From an uncultured Corynebacterium sp. (GTDB taxonomy: Bacteria; Actinomycetota; Actinomycetes; Mycobacteriales; Mycobacteriaceae): a stretch of 64,000 nt of DNA. Below the pieces are notes generated by a model. The model was not told the DNA's origin and did no database searches. It was given only the letters and a program-made list of their open reading frames with translations. Positions 16,343 through 24,454 of this stretch are shown here, piece after piece. The DNA is taken from the NCBI RefSeq assembly GCF_946221155.1, contig NZ_CAMIAN010000001.1, positions 1 through 64,000 of the forward strand. The letters are read 5' to 3'. The position numbers and the translations under genes are program-made. Numbering within the stretch: the first letter of the stretch is position 1; each line of letters opens with the position of its first letter.

Positions 16343-17128
16343 ATGTCTGACAATTCTGCGCAAGACCCACTCGCTGGGCTGGCCGAACTGCCCGGAGTGC
16401 CGGAGGCCGTGACCCAAGCCAACGACGACCTGGCGCGTCTGCATCGCCACCCCGCCAACCTGCGTGGCTGGGATGTTACGGGCGCGGAATCGGTACTGCG
16501 CGGCGCGCGTGCTTCGGCGCAGTTGGACGGTGGCTCCCCGCGCTTGCCGGAGGATGGCCAGGTGGAGGACCCAATCCTGGCCGGAGCGCTGCGTGCTGCG
16601 GAGCTGCTGGCGCCGGACGGTGTGACGGAAACGGTGACCACCTGGCGGCGCGCACCGCTGCAGATCATCGCGCGCATCAACTCGGTTGCTAGCCCGCAGA
16701 TGTCCGACCCGGCATTTCGGCAGAAGGCCGCGGGGGATGCGGAGTTCCTGGTGCCGGGGCGCCCGCGGCGCTCCACGGATGCGCGCCTACAGCTGCTGGG
16801 CAAGTTCATTACCGGCGGCACTAAGGTGAACGCGACGGTGTTGTCTGCGGTGATCCACGGCGAGTTGTTGACGTTGCAGCCTTTTGCGGACGCTACCGGC
16901 GTGACGGCCCGCGCTTGCTCCCGACTGGCGACCATCGCCACCGGCTTGGATCCACGTGGGCTGGGTGTGCCGGAGGTTTGGTGGAACCGGAAGCGCGATG
17001 AGTATCAGGCGAAGGCCGAGGGGTTCGCTAGCGGCACTCCGGAGGGTGTGGCCGAGTGGATTGTCTTCCACGCCACGGGGTTGTCCGAAGGCTCGTTGGA
17101 GGGCAAGTCGATCGCGGACGCGAAGTAG
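16343..17128 (+). CDS. Degenerate Fic-like protein (Rv3662c type)
   Basis: A 261-residue soluble protein. 'SVLRGARASAQLDGG' near residue 45 resembles the inhibitory or substrate-side 'S/T-x-x-I/A-E/Q-G' segment of Fic proteins. 'IHGELLTLQPFADATGVTAR' near residue 170 aligns by eye with the Fic core H-x-F-x-D-G-N-G-R-x-x-R. The catalytic His is Gln, and the anion-hole DGNGR reads DATGV. AMP-transfer by the usual mechanism is therefore unlikely. The start at ATG 16343 is chosen by the family N-terminus; no clear ribosome site is visible. It is convergent with the HAD phosphatase gene (Rv3662c-Rv3661 order). Function unknown. Confidence 0.7.
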   Translation: MSDNSAQDPLAGLAELPGVPEAVTQANDDLARLHRHPANLRGWDVTGAESVLRGARASAQLDGGSPRLPEDGQVEDPILAGALRAAELLAPDGVTETVTTWRRAPLQIIARINSVASPQMSDPAFRQKAAGDAEFLVPGRPRRSTDARLQLLGKFITGGTKVNATVLSAVIHGELLTLQPFADATGVTARACSRLATIATGLDPRGLGVPEVWWNRKRDEYQAKAEGFASGTPEGVAEWIVFHATGLSEGSLEGKSIADAK

Positions 17129-17137
17129 AAGTAGCCG

Positions 17138-17974
17138 CTAGGCCTCGTCTGAACCTTCCTCGCGCCCGCGCCACCACATCGCCAGGCCGGTCGCGGCAAT
17201 CCCAAGCAGTGCCAGGGTGGCGCCGGCTCCGGCGATTACCGCTGCCTGTGGGAACAGTGGTTCCGGGCGGATGAATTGGCGGATCGGCCATTCGGCCTCT
17301 GTCGCCTGCTTCTTCAGGGGACGGTCTGGGTTCACGGCAACCGGGTTGCCCACCAGCTTCAGCATGGGGATGTCGGTGGCGGCGTCAGAATAAGCGTAGC
17401 TTTGTCTCAGGTCGTAGCCGTGTTTACGGGCGAGCTCTAGGATGCGTTCGACCTTCGCGTGCCCTTTGTTGAAGTGCGTGACGGCGCCGGTGAAGCGTCC
17501 GTCCTTTTCCTCTAGTTCGGTGGCGAAGAGGTGGTCCACGCCGAGTTCTCTGGCGATGGGTTGCACCATGACGGAGGCTGATGCGGTCACAATGGCGATG
17601 CGGTGGCCCATCTTTCGGTGCCATTCGATCAGTTCGCGCGCTTCGGCGTAGATGAATGGGGTGATGACTTCCTGCAGGGCGTCTTGGGCAACCTGGCGCA
17701 GGGGTTCGGATTCGCGGTCTTTGATGATCCTGGTCAGGGCCTCTTTTGTGGATTCCAGGCTTTCCTCGGAGTGGGTGGAGAGCATGTAGTTGCCCAGCAT
17801 TGCCATCATCTTCAGCACCTCACCGGTGTTGAGCAGGCCGCGTTCGGCCATCGGGCGGCGGTAGGCCAGGGATGCCGACGTGTCGATGATGGTCTTATCG
17901 AGGTCGAAAATGGCCAAAACTCGCTCTGCGCCCTTTGTGCGCGGTGGGTCCTGGTGCTGAGTCACATGCGTCAT
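17138..17974 (-). CDS. HAD-IB family (SerB-like) phosphatase with C-terminal membrane helix
   Basis: A 278-residue haloacid-dehalogenase-type hydrolase. Motif I 'FDLDKTIID' (residues 23-31), motif II 'IVTASAS' near 128, Lys motif III in 'FNKGHAKVERI' near 168, and motif IV 'YSDAATDIPML' near 192 are all present, as in phosphoserine-phosphatase-like HAD-IB proteins. A hydrophobic segment near residues 244-268, followed by basic residues, would anchor it in the membrane. It lies immediately before the Tad-like locus, divergent from ssd, as Rv3661 does in mycobacteria. The substrate is not known. Confidence 0.88.
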   Translation of the reverse strand: MTHVTQHQDPPRTKGAERVLAIFDLDKTIIDTSASLAYRRPMAERGLLNTGEVLKMMAMLGNYMLSTHSEESLESTKEALTRIIKDRESEPLRQVAQDALQEVITPFIYAEARELIEWHRKMGHRIAIVTASASVMVQPIARELGVDHLFATELEEKDGRFTGAVTHFNKGHAKVERILELARKHGYDLRQSYAYSDAATDIPMLKLVGNPVAVNPDRPLKKQATEAEWPIRQFIRPEPLFPQAAVIAGAGATLALLGIAATGLAMWWRGREEGSDEA

Positions 17975-18128
17975 TCTAGTAACATTGCACCATTTATGTC
18001 ACTCTAATCTTTTTGCGTATCGGGTTATCCACAGGGTCTAGACCCTTTTTTATGACGCCAACCCGACTTTTCCACAGTCAAAAAATCAGGGGTACTTTTA
18101 CCAGCGCACAGCTGGGAGCCTTTGGTTC

Positions 18129-19328
18129 ATGGGCGCAGGGAAAAAAGTCAAGAAGGCAAAATCAGCGGCACAGAAGGCAGCAGAAAAGAAGAGGGGACGG
18201 GAGCGAACCGAACAGCTCCGGCCGGTGATCGTGGACATCGCGGATCCGCTGTGGAACAACGAGGCCCGCATGGTCGTGGCTGTGACCCGCCGGCCGATGA
18301 TCATTCACGACGGTACGCAGGAGTTCGAGGAGGACCTCCTCCGTGAGCTAGATCAGAAAGACGGGTTTACCTGCCAGAACTCGGCGATTGTGCTGAGCGA
18401 TAGAGAGAGCGAGTTGACCCGCCACCGGCTGGTGCGGGCGATCCGGGTGGATCAGCTGGAGCCCTCCCTCGATGCCGGAGGGGCGATGGTGTTGGCGGAA
18501 ATGATCGGATCAAACGACGCGGTACGCATCGCGGTGAGCTCGGCGGTTGGCGGGGCAGGGTCCAGCCTTTTTGCGGCGCAGTTGGCCTACTACATGTCCT
18601 GCGAGGGAAGGCCTGCTGTGTTGCTGGACGCCGACCCGCATTCCTGTGGCCTGGACTTGGTGCTAGGTAAGGAACGGCGACCGGGGCTGACCCGTAGCCA
18701 GATTCCAGCTGACTGCGACTTTGACCAGCTGCGCAGCCACTTACTGATGCTCGGTTTCGACAGTGCTGGCGGAAAGAAGATCAGCGCGGAAGGTGGGGCC
18801 GTTCCTGTCATCTACGCAGACCGCTACCCGACATTTGGCGCGCACAGCGGTGGCAGGGGGCTGGACGTGGGCCAGCTGGCCGGGCTGATGCATGCGGATG
18901 ACCTGGTAGTGGACTGCGGGCGCAGCGTGCCAGTCGCCGATAGCGCGAGCGCCGGATGGCAGGAGCAATGGGGTGAAGGGGAGCCTGACGTGCACATCCT
19001 GGTGGCACCGCTCACCATCCAAGGGGCGACTGCTGCCAGCGCGTTGCGAAACCGAATGCTGGAAAACGACCGAACCAAGCCGCTGATCGTGTTGCGGGAA
19101 GTTCCCGGCGCCTCCACTTCCGTGGCTGTCGCCGCGATGATGATGGACGAAGTCCCGGTGGCGGTGATTCGCCACGACGATCAGTGCAACGCCGCCCTGG
19201 ACCGAGGCGAGGCTGAGTATTGGATAGAAAACTCCCTGAAGCACGATCGCGCCCGCGGGCCGGTGCGCGAGGTGTGGGAGAAGATCCAACACATCGTCGG
19301 CAACTGTGCGCTGCCAATCGCGAGCTAG
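18129..19328 (+). CDS. CpaE/Ssd-like P-loop protein of the Tad locus (septum-site-determining family)
   Basis: A 399-residue MinD/CpaE-superfamily protein starting with a very Lys/Arg/Ala-rich tail (about 30 residues). The region corresponding to the deviant Walker A reads 'SSAVGGAGSSLFAAQLA' near residue 140 and lacks both lysines of a functional P-loop. The following strand 'RPAVLLDADPHSCGLDLVLG' keeps the switch Asp. It heads the Tad-like operon. In mycobacteria the equivalent Rv3660c (Ssd) affects septation and dormancy genes; in Tad systems CpaE localises the pilus machine. Which applies here is open. Confidence 0.85.
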   Translation: MGAGKKVKKAKSAAQKAAEKKRGRERTEQLRPVIVDIADPLWNNEARMVVAVTRRPMIIHDGTQEFEEDLLRELDQKDGFTCQNSAIVLSDRESELTRHRLVRAIRVDQLEPSLDAGGAMVLAEMIGSNDAVRIAVSSAVGGAGSSLFAAQLAYYMSCEGRPAVLLDADPHSCGLDLVLGKERRPGLTRSQIPADCDFDQLRSHLLMLGFDSAGGKKISAEGGAVPVIYADRYPTFGAHSGGRGLDVGQLAGLMHADDLVVDCGRSVPVADSASAGWQEQWGEGEPDVHILVAPLTIQGATAASALRNRMLENDRTKPLIVLREVPGASTSVAVAAMMMDEVPVAVIRHDDQCNAALDRGEAEYWIENSLKHDRARGPVREVWEKIQHIVGNCALPIAS

Positions 19329-19355
19329 GGGACGAAAGGGACGGGGGAGACGGAA

Positions 19356-20531
19356 GTGGCGTCACGAAGAAAGAAGAGTAAACACACCCAGCCGGAACCG
19401 GGGCGTGGACTGCTGGCAATCGTGCGCGATGACCTGGCCGAACAGGGGATAAGCAGGCCGGACGAGCACGACCTTTCGCGGAGCCTGCACCTGATCGGGA
19501 AGGCGAGTGTGGAGAACGTGCGGACTCTGCAGAGGGAATTCAGCGGGCTGGGGCCACTGGCAGAGCCGCTGCAGGATGCGCAGGTGACGGACGTGGTACT
19601 CAACGGCGACGGCAGCGTGTGGGCGGATCGCGGAGAGGGCATGCAGCCCGTAGACGGGGTGCGGGTCAGTGCGGAGACGGCGCGCGACCTTGCGGTGCGG
19701 ATGGCGACGCTGTGCGGGGAGCGACTGGACGAAGCCCGGCCCTTCGCCGACGGGGTGCTGCGCGAGTTGCCTCCGGACGTGCCGGCGCAGGCGATACGCG
19801 TGCACACGTTGCTGGCCCCGCCGGCGGCGGGTGGCAGTTGTATTAGCCTGCGCGCGATTAAAGGGCAGAAGAACTCCCTGTGTGCGCTGGTCCAAGGCGG
19901 TTTGGCTAGCGAAGAGATGGCGAGCCTACTGCGGCGGATTGTGCGGGCGCGGAGGAACATCCTGATTAGTGGCGGGACGGGCGCGGGGAAGACCACCCTG
20001 CTGGCCGCGCTGTTGGCGGAGGTGGCCTACGACCAGCGGTTGCTCGTGGTGGAGGATACCCCGGAGCTGCTGATCGACCATCCGCACGTGGTGGCGCTGG
20101 CTACCCGCAAAGGCAATGCGGAGGGGGCGGGTGCGATCTCCATGACAGCGCTGGTGAAGCAGAGTCTGCGCATGCGCCCCGACCGCATCGTGGTGGGTGA
20201 GATTCGCGGCCCCGAAGTGGCGGATCTGCTGGTAGCCCTGAACACCGGGCACGCGGGCAGTGCGGGCACCATCCACGCGAACGACCCAGCCAGCGTGCCG
20301 GGGCGGCTCGAGGCGCTGGGTGCGATGGCCGGGCTGGATCGGATAGCACTGACCCGCCAGGTAATCGACGGAATAGACGTGGTGTTGCACGTTGCCCGCA
20401 CGGAGCAGGGGCGGCGACTGACACACATCGGACGATTGGTCGGCGACGAGCGGGCGCGCATCGAGGTGCTGTGGCACTGGCACGACGGCGCCGGCGAGGG
20501 ATTCGAGGAGTTCTGCGATGAACTGGGCTGA
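19356..20531 (+). CDS. Tad secretion ATPase (TadA/CpaF)
   Basis: A 391-residue type II/IV secretion ATPase that would power Flp-type pilus assembly. Walker A 'SGGTGAGKTTLLAALLAE' is near residue 205, the Asp box 'LLVVEDTPEL' near 230, Walker B 'MRPDRIVVGEIRG' near 275, and the His box 'TGHAGSAGTIHANDP' near 300. The start is GTG 19356, preceded by GGGGGAGACGGA. The start region also carries a copy of the GGCGTCA-N2-AAGAAA motif at 19358-19372. It is followed 15 bases later by the membrane component gene. Confidence 0.93.
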   Translation: MASRRKKSKHTQPEPGRGLLAIVRDDLAEQGISRPDEHDLSRSLHLIGKASVENVRTLQREFSGLGPLAEPLQDAQVTDVVLNGDGSVWADRGEGMQPVDGVRVSAETARDLAVRMATLCGERLDEARPFADGVLRELPPDVPAQAIRVHTLLAPPAAGGSCISLRAIKGQKNSLCALVQGGLASEEMASLLRRIVRARRNILISGGTGAGKTTLLAALLAEVAYDQRLLVVEDTPELLIDHPHVVALATRKGNAEGAGAISMTALVKQSLRMRPDRIVVGEIRGPEVADLLVALNTGHAGSAGTIHANDPASVPGRLEALGAMAGLDRIALTRQVIDGIDVVLHVARTEQGRRLTHIGRLVGDERARIEVLWHWHDGAGEGFEEFCDELG

Positions 20532-20546
20532 TGTTAGGGGCGAACG

Positions 20547-21671
20547 ATGATTCCGATACTCGCGGTGGTGGCAGCCGCATTGATGGTGGTCTTCACCCTA
20601 AAAATCGTGGTGGGGCGGATGGTGAAGACCCGCCGGCGGATGAAAACCCTGGCCGAGGTGCGTGACGTGGTGGATGCCATCGCACGAGAAGTGGCCGCCG
20701 GCGCCCGCCCGCTGGAGGCCGTCGAGCGCGCGGCCGAGGGGATGAAATCCGAGGCGCTGCGCCACGAGCTGGACGTTGCCTGCGTGAAGGTGCGCCTGGG
20801 CGCCGCGCCGGGTGCAGGGGCAGCTGGTGCCGCGCCGGGGAGTGACGCCCCTAGCTTCCTTGCCCACCTATTCCACATCTGGGGTATTTCCCACCGCCAC
20901 GGCGTGGGACTGGCGGCGCTGGCACGGGCTCACGTGACAGACATTGATGCGCAGCTGGCCCACATCTCCAAGTCTACTTCCGCGACGGCAGGCGCGCGGC
21001 TTACCGTCACCGTGCTGCTGGCGCTGCCGGTCGGCGCGGTGGCGCTGGGGCAGAGCAGCGGTCTGGGCACGCTGACTTTTCTGCTGACGAATGTGCTGGG
21101 AGTACTACTCTTCTTGGCCGGAGTCGGGCTGGTGTGCGCCGGCACTTTGTGGACGGAGCACCTGAGTGAATCGCTGACCACATCCCCGCTGGGCGGGGTG
21201 GGTGTGCGAGCCGGACCTGCCGACTCCACACCCTTGGGTCCGCTGGACGCGGCCCGAGCTCTCGACGTTTCTGCGGCTGCACTGCGTGCCGGAAAGGCCT
21301 TGCTGCCAGCCTGGGACGTGGGGGTGGGGCAGCTAATCCAGGACGGTGAACACGATAGGGAAGAGGACCTCGGCCGCGCTATGGCGCTGCTGAACCTCGG
21401 TGGGGGAAAAGACGCCTGGCTTACGCTGGCCGACCATTCCCTCTTCGGCCCCATCGCCCGCCAAGCGGCGCAGCAAACCCGCGCCGGCACATCGCTCGCC
21501 GATGGAATGCATCAACAGGCTGAACACCTCCGCCGCGTTGCCGCCGACAAGGCAACCGCTGGAGCTGAAAAGGTCTTGATCGCCCTGGCGGCACCACTGA
21601 CCCTCTGCTTCCTCCCGGCCTTCGTTTTCGTCGGCTTAATACCGCTAGCCATCGGAATGGCCTCGCTATAG
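20547..21671 (+). CDS. Fused TadB-TadC-like inner-membrane platform protein
   Basis: A 374-residue membrane protein that looks like two Tad platform components joined. Residues 1-200 contain an N-terminal helix, a cytoplasmic T2SF-like stretch with 'REVAAGARPLEAVERA', and a helix pair near 147-195 (TadB-like). After a linker near 200-250, residues 260-374 contain a second cytoplasmic T2SF-like stretch ('QQTRAGTSLADGM') and a final helix (TadC-like). In mycobacteria the two parts are separate genes, as I recall (Rv3658c and Rv3657c). No frameshift is needed to read it. The GC-rich, Ala-rich linker may mark the junction. Confidence 0.78.
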   Translation: MIPILAVVAAALMVVFTLKIVVGRMVKTRRRMKTLAEVRDVVDAIAREVAAGARPLEAVERAAEGMKSEALRHELDVACVKVRLGAAPGAGAAGAAPGSDAPSFLAHLFHIWGISHRHGVGLAALARAHVTDIDAQLAHISKSTSATAGARLTVTVLLALPVGAVALGQSSGLGTLTFLLTNVLGVLLFLAGVGLVCAGTLWTEHLSESLTTSPLGGVGVRAGPADSTPLGPLDAARALDVSAAALRAGKALLPAWDVGVGQLIQDGEHDREEDLGRAMALLNLGGGKDAWLTLADHSLFGPIARQAAQQTRAGTSLADGMHQQAEHLRRVAADKATAGAEKVLIALAAPLTLCFLPAFVFVGLIPLAIGMASL

Positions 21672-21804
21672 GAGCTCTAGGAATCGACGCAGGGTGAAGG
21701 CCACTCCCGGGGGAAGGCAGTCCACATTCACCATTGACATCTGCCGATCACAACTCACTCAACGCGGCGGTGCGCCTTTCGTACCGCCGGGAAGGACACT
21801 GACC

Positions 21805-22149
21805 ATGACCACTCCAACCATGACCGCTTCACCTACTCTCATCCCAACCGCTTTCGCACCGGCAATGGCGCCGGAGCAATTCAAGGCCGTGCCGGTCAAG
21901 ACGGATCCGAGCACAGGAGTCCCGGAGGAAACTTACTCCGACCTGCACCCATTTACTCGTTGGTGGAACCAGATTATCGGCGCCATCTATAGTCGATACG
22001 CTGATGATCGGGGAATGTCGACTATTGAGTACGCACTAGGATGCGTAGCGGCCGCTGCCTTAGGGGCATTGCTTTACACCGTCGTGACTTCGGACACCGT
22101 GGAGCAGGCGCTCAGCGGAATCTTCGAGAAGGCACTGAACACTCAGTAG
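21805..22149 (+). CDS. Flp-type pilin-like protein (DUF4244)
   Basis: A 114-residue small membrane protein. After about 70 polar residues comes 'RYADDRGMSTIEYALGCVAA', in which G followed by MSTIE is a type IVb prepilin cleavage motif with Glu at +5 and a hydrophobic helix. The long pre-sequence is typical of actinobacterial DUF4244 proteins. ATG 21805 has GGAAGGA upstream, so the longer frame from 21694 is rejected. A strong hairpin follows the stop, often seen after abundant pilin messages. No prepilin peptidase gene is in the window. Confidence 0.85.
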   Translation: MTTPTMTASPTLIPTAFAPAMAPEQFKAVPVKTDPSTGVPEETYSDLHPFTRWWNQIIGAIYSRYADDRGMSTIEYALGCVAAAALGALLYTVVTSDTVEQALSGIFEKALNTQ

Positions 22150-22170
22150 CCCGAAAGGCCTTTAGCTAGT

Positions 22171-22195
22171 CGCGGGGCTTGCATCACGCCCCGCG
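22171..22195 (+). other. Strong hairpin after the pilin gene
   Basis: CGCGGGGC at 22171-22178 pairs perfectly with GCCCCGCG at 22188-22195. No T-tract follows, so it is more likely a 3'-end stabiliser or partial attenuator between the pilin and the TadE-like genes than a full terminator. Confidence 0.55.
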
Positions 22196-22302
22196 CGCCC
22201 GAACTCTTCAAGGGTTGGGCGTGCAGGGGCGTCACCAAGAACTGGAAAACACGTAATACAACATCACAAACGACACACAATAATCTTCAATCAGGAACGC
22301 AT

Positions 22303-22611
22303 ATGAACACAGTCGAAGGGGCCATCGTCCTGTCCGCCATAACGCTTGTCGCTGGCGGAGCTGCTGCGGGATTGGTCACCATGTCGCAGGCCGCCTCGTC
22401 GCAATCGCTGGCGCGGACCGTAGCCCGAGCCGAAGCGCGTGGCGGCGATGGGGTTGCGCTCGCCAAGCAGATTGACGCCACCGCGGCCGTCTCCACTTCC
22501 CGCGAAGGTAGAGCGGAATCGCCGCTAGTGCGGGTGAAGGTCACCAAGGACGGGGCGCTCTTCGACGTCCACGGTGAGGCTGTCACGCTAGTGGAGCCGG
22601 ACGGGGAATGA
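22303..22611 (+). CDS. TadE-like minor pseudopilin (Rv3655c position)
   Basis: A 102-residue protein with an N-terminal hydrophobic helix preceded by 'MNTVEGA', giving the Glu-at-start pattern of TadE-type pseudopilins, and a small extracytoplasmic domain. It follows the pilin gene and precedes a second similar gene by 3 bases. The family assignment rests mainly on position and the pilin-like N-terminus. Sequence conservation of these proteins is low. Confidence 0.72.
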   Translation: MNTVEGAIVLSAITLVAGGAAAGLVTMSQAASSQSLARTVARAEARGGDGVALAKQIDATAAVSTSREGRAESPLVRVKVTKDGALFDVHGEAVTLVEPDGE

Positions 22612-22614
22612 GTA

Positions 22615-22938
22615 ATGAGCACCGTATACGGGGCGATGATCACGCTCGGAATTCTGTCGGTGGTTTCCCTGCTGGCACTCGGCAGCGCCATGCTGGGGCA
22701 CAAGGAGCAGGCCAGCACGGCCGCGGACCTAGCCGCACTTTCGGCGGCGATGGTGGTGCAGACGGGCGAAGGTGAGCCGTGCGATACGGCGCGAAGCATC
22801 GCCGGCGCCAACGGTGCAGACGTGGAAAGCTGCGAGGTCAAAGGCGAGTTCGTGACAGTGGACGTCACCACCCGCATGGGATCGAACTCGCGCATCCTCC
22901 CGCAGAAGGCGCAGGCCATCGCCGGGCCTGCGGATTAA
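22615..22938 (+). CDS. TadE/TadG-like pseudopilin (Rv3654c type)
   Basis: A 107-residue protein, 'MSTVYGAMITLGILSVVSLL' at its start, then 'ASTAADLAALSAA'. This ADLAALSAA stretch is characteristic of Rv3654c-like helicase/secretion-neighbourhood TadE-like proteins. Two cysteines (in 'GEPCDTA' and 'VESCEV') could form a disulfide in the secreted domain. It ends the operon. Role in the pilus is inferred from the locus. Confidence 0.78.
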   Translation: MSTVYGAMITLGILSVVSLLALGSAMLGHKEQASTAADLAALSAAMVVQTGEGEPCDTARSIAGANGADVESCEVKGEFVTVDVTTRMGSNSRILPQKAQAIAGPAD

Positions 22939-23008
22939 CCAGGCGACGAACTGCGGGCGCGCTGCTAACGGGCTGCGATGCGTGGGCACGAAGGCGCACT
23001 TGCGCAGG

Positions 23009-24394
23009 CTAAGCGTTTCGGAACAGATCAGCCAGGAACGGAGTGGAGTGCACCTGCGAGGCAGGGACGGTCCCGCCGTGGTCGGTGGGATACCAGTGCA
23101 CCTCCACCCGCTGATTCCTGCTGCGCATATCCCCGACGAACTGGTTGATCCACATGTCCGTATTTAAGACGATGCCGATAGGGGTGGGTACGTCCATATC
23201 CTGCAGACCGTGGCCCAGGAAAACCGGCTTATCGTAGCCAGTCGCAGGAGTTTGCATGAACTCACGCAACGCGGGCTCCAGGCCCGGCACCTCGCGCAGC
23301 GGCTTCGAAAACGCCCGCGCGACATTGGTGCCCTTCACAGCGGCCGAAAGCTCCGGATAGCAAGAATCCTCAGCGGCCTTCACCATGCGCTTACCCTCGT
23401 CGGTCAGAGCGGAATCGACATCAACATTCGGGTTGGCCTCCCGGAACGCCGCAACGATATACATCGCGTAAGTGTTCAATCCAGCTGGCAGGGGAGCGGG
23501 TGGGAAGGTCGGGCTGCCTGCCAGCACGATCTCCTCAACATAAGCCGGGGCGCCCGTGGCTACCGTGCCCAGGAACTTCAGGTTCGCCTGCTGGCTACGC
23601 TTCGTTGCCCGCAGCGCGACGTGCAGGGCCGCGCCGCCGCCCTGGGACTGGCCAATAACCGCCCAATTACGGGAGAGCTTCTGGTCCCCCTGCTTTACCG
23701 CAGGCAGGTCCTGCGCGGCGATCACGGAGTCCACCACGTTAGCGGCGGTGGACTTGCCGTTGAGGTAGCTCATGAGCCCCTCGGTGCCCATGCCCGCATA
23801 ATCGCTGGCGACAATCGCATAACCTTGGTTGAGCCAATGGTTCAGGTAGTTCTGATCTCGCTGGGAGCGCGGATTCATCGATGGGGTGCACTGATCCGCC
23901 AGGCCCACCGTTCCGTGTGCCCACGCCAGCACCGGCCAGCCGCCAGCCGGAGCCTTACCCTTTGGGAAGAACACCGCACCGGTGGAAGGTGACACCGCCC
24001 CATGCTGGTTGGTTGTCGAGTAACTAAAGCGGAACTGCTGGCCAGCAGCGGTCAAACCGACAGACGGATCGAGAGGGACCGTGTTCATCAGCGCTCCCGC
24101 CTTAGCTGGAACCGCCCCGATCTTCAGCCCACTATCCACCGGTTTGCCGGCGAACGAAGCTGGAGTGCGCATCGGCTCGCCGCGGTTGACCAACGCGGCA
24201 GCGCTCGACTGCGGTCCGGAGGGTGTCGGCGCAGAGGAGGCCACACCCGACGGCGCTGACTCAGCCGGCGCTACGGACTGCGCAGTAGCCACCCCGCCCA
24301 TCCCGGACAACGCAACCAAGGACATCGTGGTGGCGGTGCTCGCCTTAAAACCCCGTCGGAAACCAGTGTGATTTTTCCCAGAAAAAGACTTCAT
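23009..24394 (-). CDS. Secreted LIP-family lipase/esterase
   Basis: A 461-residue secreted hydrolase. The N-terminus has a basic start, a hydrophobic core near residues 20-38 and a probable cleavage after 'GVATAQS', then a Pro/Ala/Ser-rich linker. The nucleophile elbow G-Q-S-Q-G in 'VIGQSQGGGAALHV' and 'VASDYAGMGTEG' fit the secretory lipase family (PF03583). A candidate acid lies in 'LGHGLQDMDVPTP' and the base His in 'YPTDHGG'. Such lipases would feed lipid-requiring corynebacteria on skin. It stands alone between the Tad locus and the helicase gene. An imperfect copy of the GGCGTCA-N2-AAGAAA motif lies 36 bases upstream. Confidence 0.9.
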   Translation of the reverse strand: MKSFSGKNHTGFRRGFKASTATTMSLVALSGMGGVATAQSVAPAESAPSGVASSAPTPSGPQSSAAALVNRGEPMRTPASFAGKPVDSGLKIGAVPAKAGALMNTVPLDPSVGLTAAGQQFRFSYSTTNQHGAVSPSTGAVFFPKGKAPAGGWPVLAWAHGTVGLADQCTPSMNPRSQRDQNYLNHWLNQGYAIVASDYAGMGTEGLMSYLNGKSTAANVVDSVIAAQDLPAVKQGDQKLSRNWAVIGQSQGGGAALHVALRATKRSQQANLKFLGTVATGAPAYVEEIVLAGSPTFPPAPLPAGLNTYAMYIVAAFREANPNVDVDSALTDEGKRMVKAAEDSCYPELSAAVKGTNVARAFSKPLREVPGLEPALREFMQTPATGYDKPVFLGHGLQDMDVPTPIGIVLNTDMWINQFVGDMRSRNQRVEVHWYPTDHGGTVPASQVHSTPFLADLFRNA

Positions 24395-24429
24395 GCAGGA
24401 AAGTATATTCTCGGGCGGGTTGAGATGTG

Positions 24430-24447
24430 GGCGTCCTCAAGAAAAAG
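24430..24447 (+). repeat. GGCGTCA-N2-AAGAAA motif copy (one mismatch)
   Basis: GGCGTCC TC AAGAAA AAG, with C in place of A at position 7. It lies in the 60-base gap between the lipase start and the helicase stop. Unlike most copies it does not point toward a start codon. Confidence 0.4.
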
Positions 24448-24454
24448 CAGCGAT

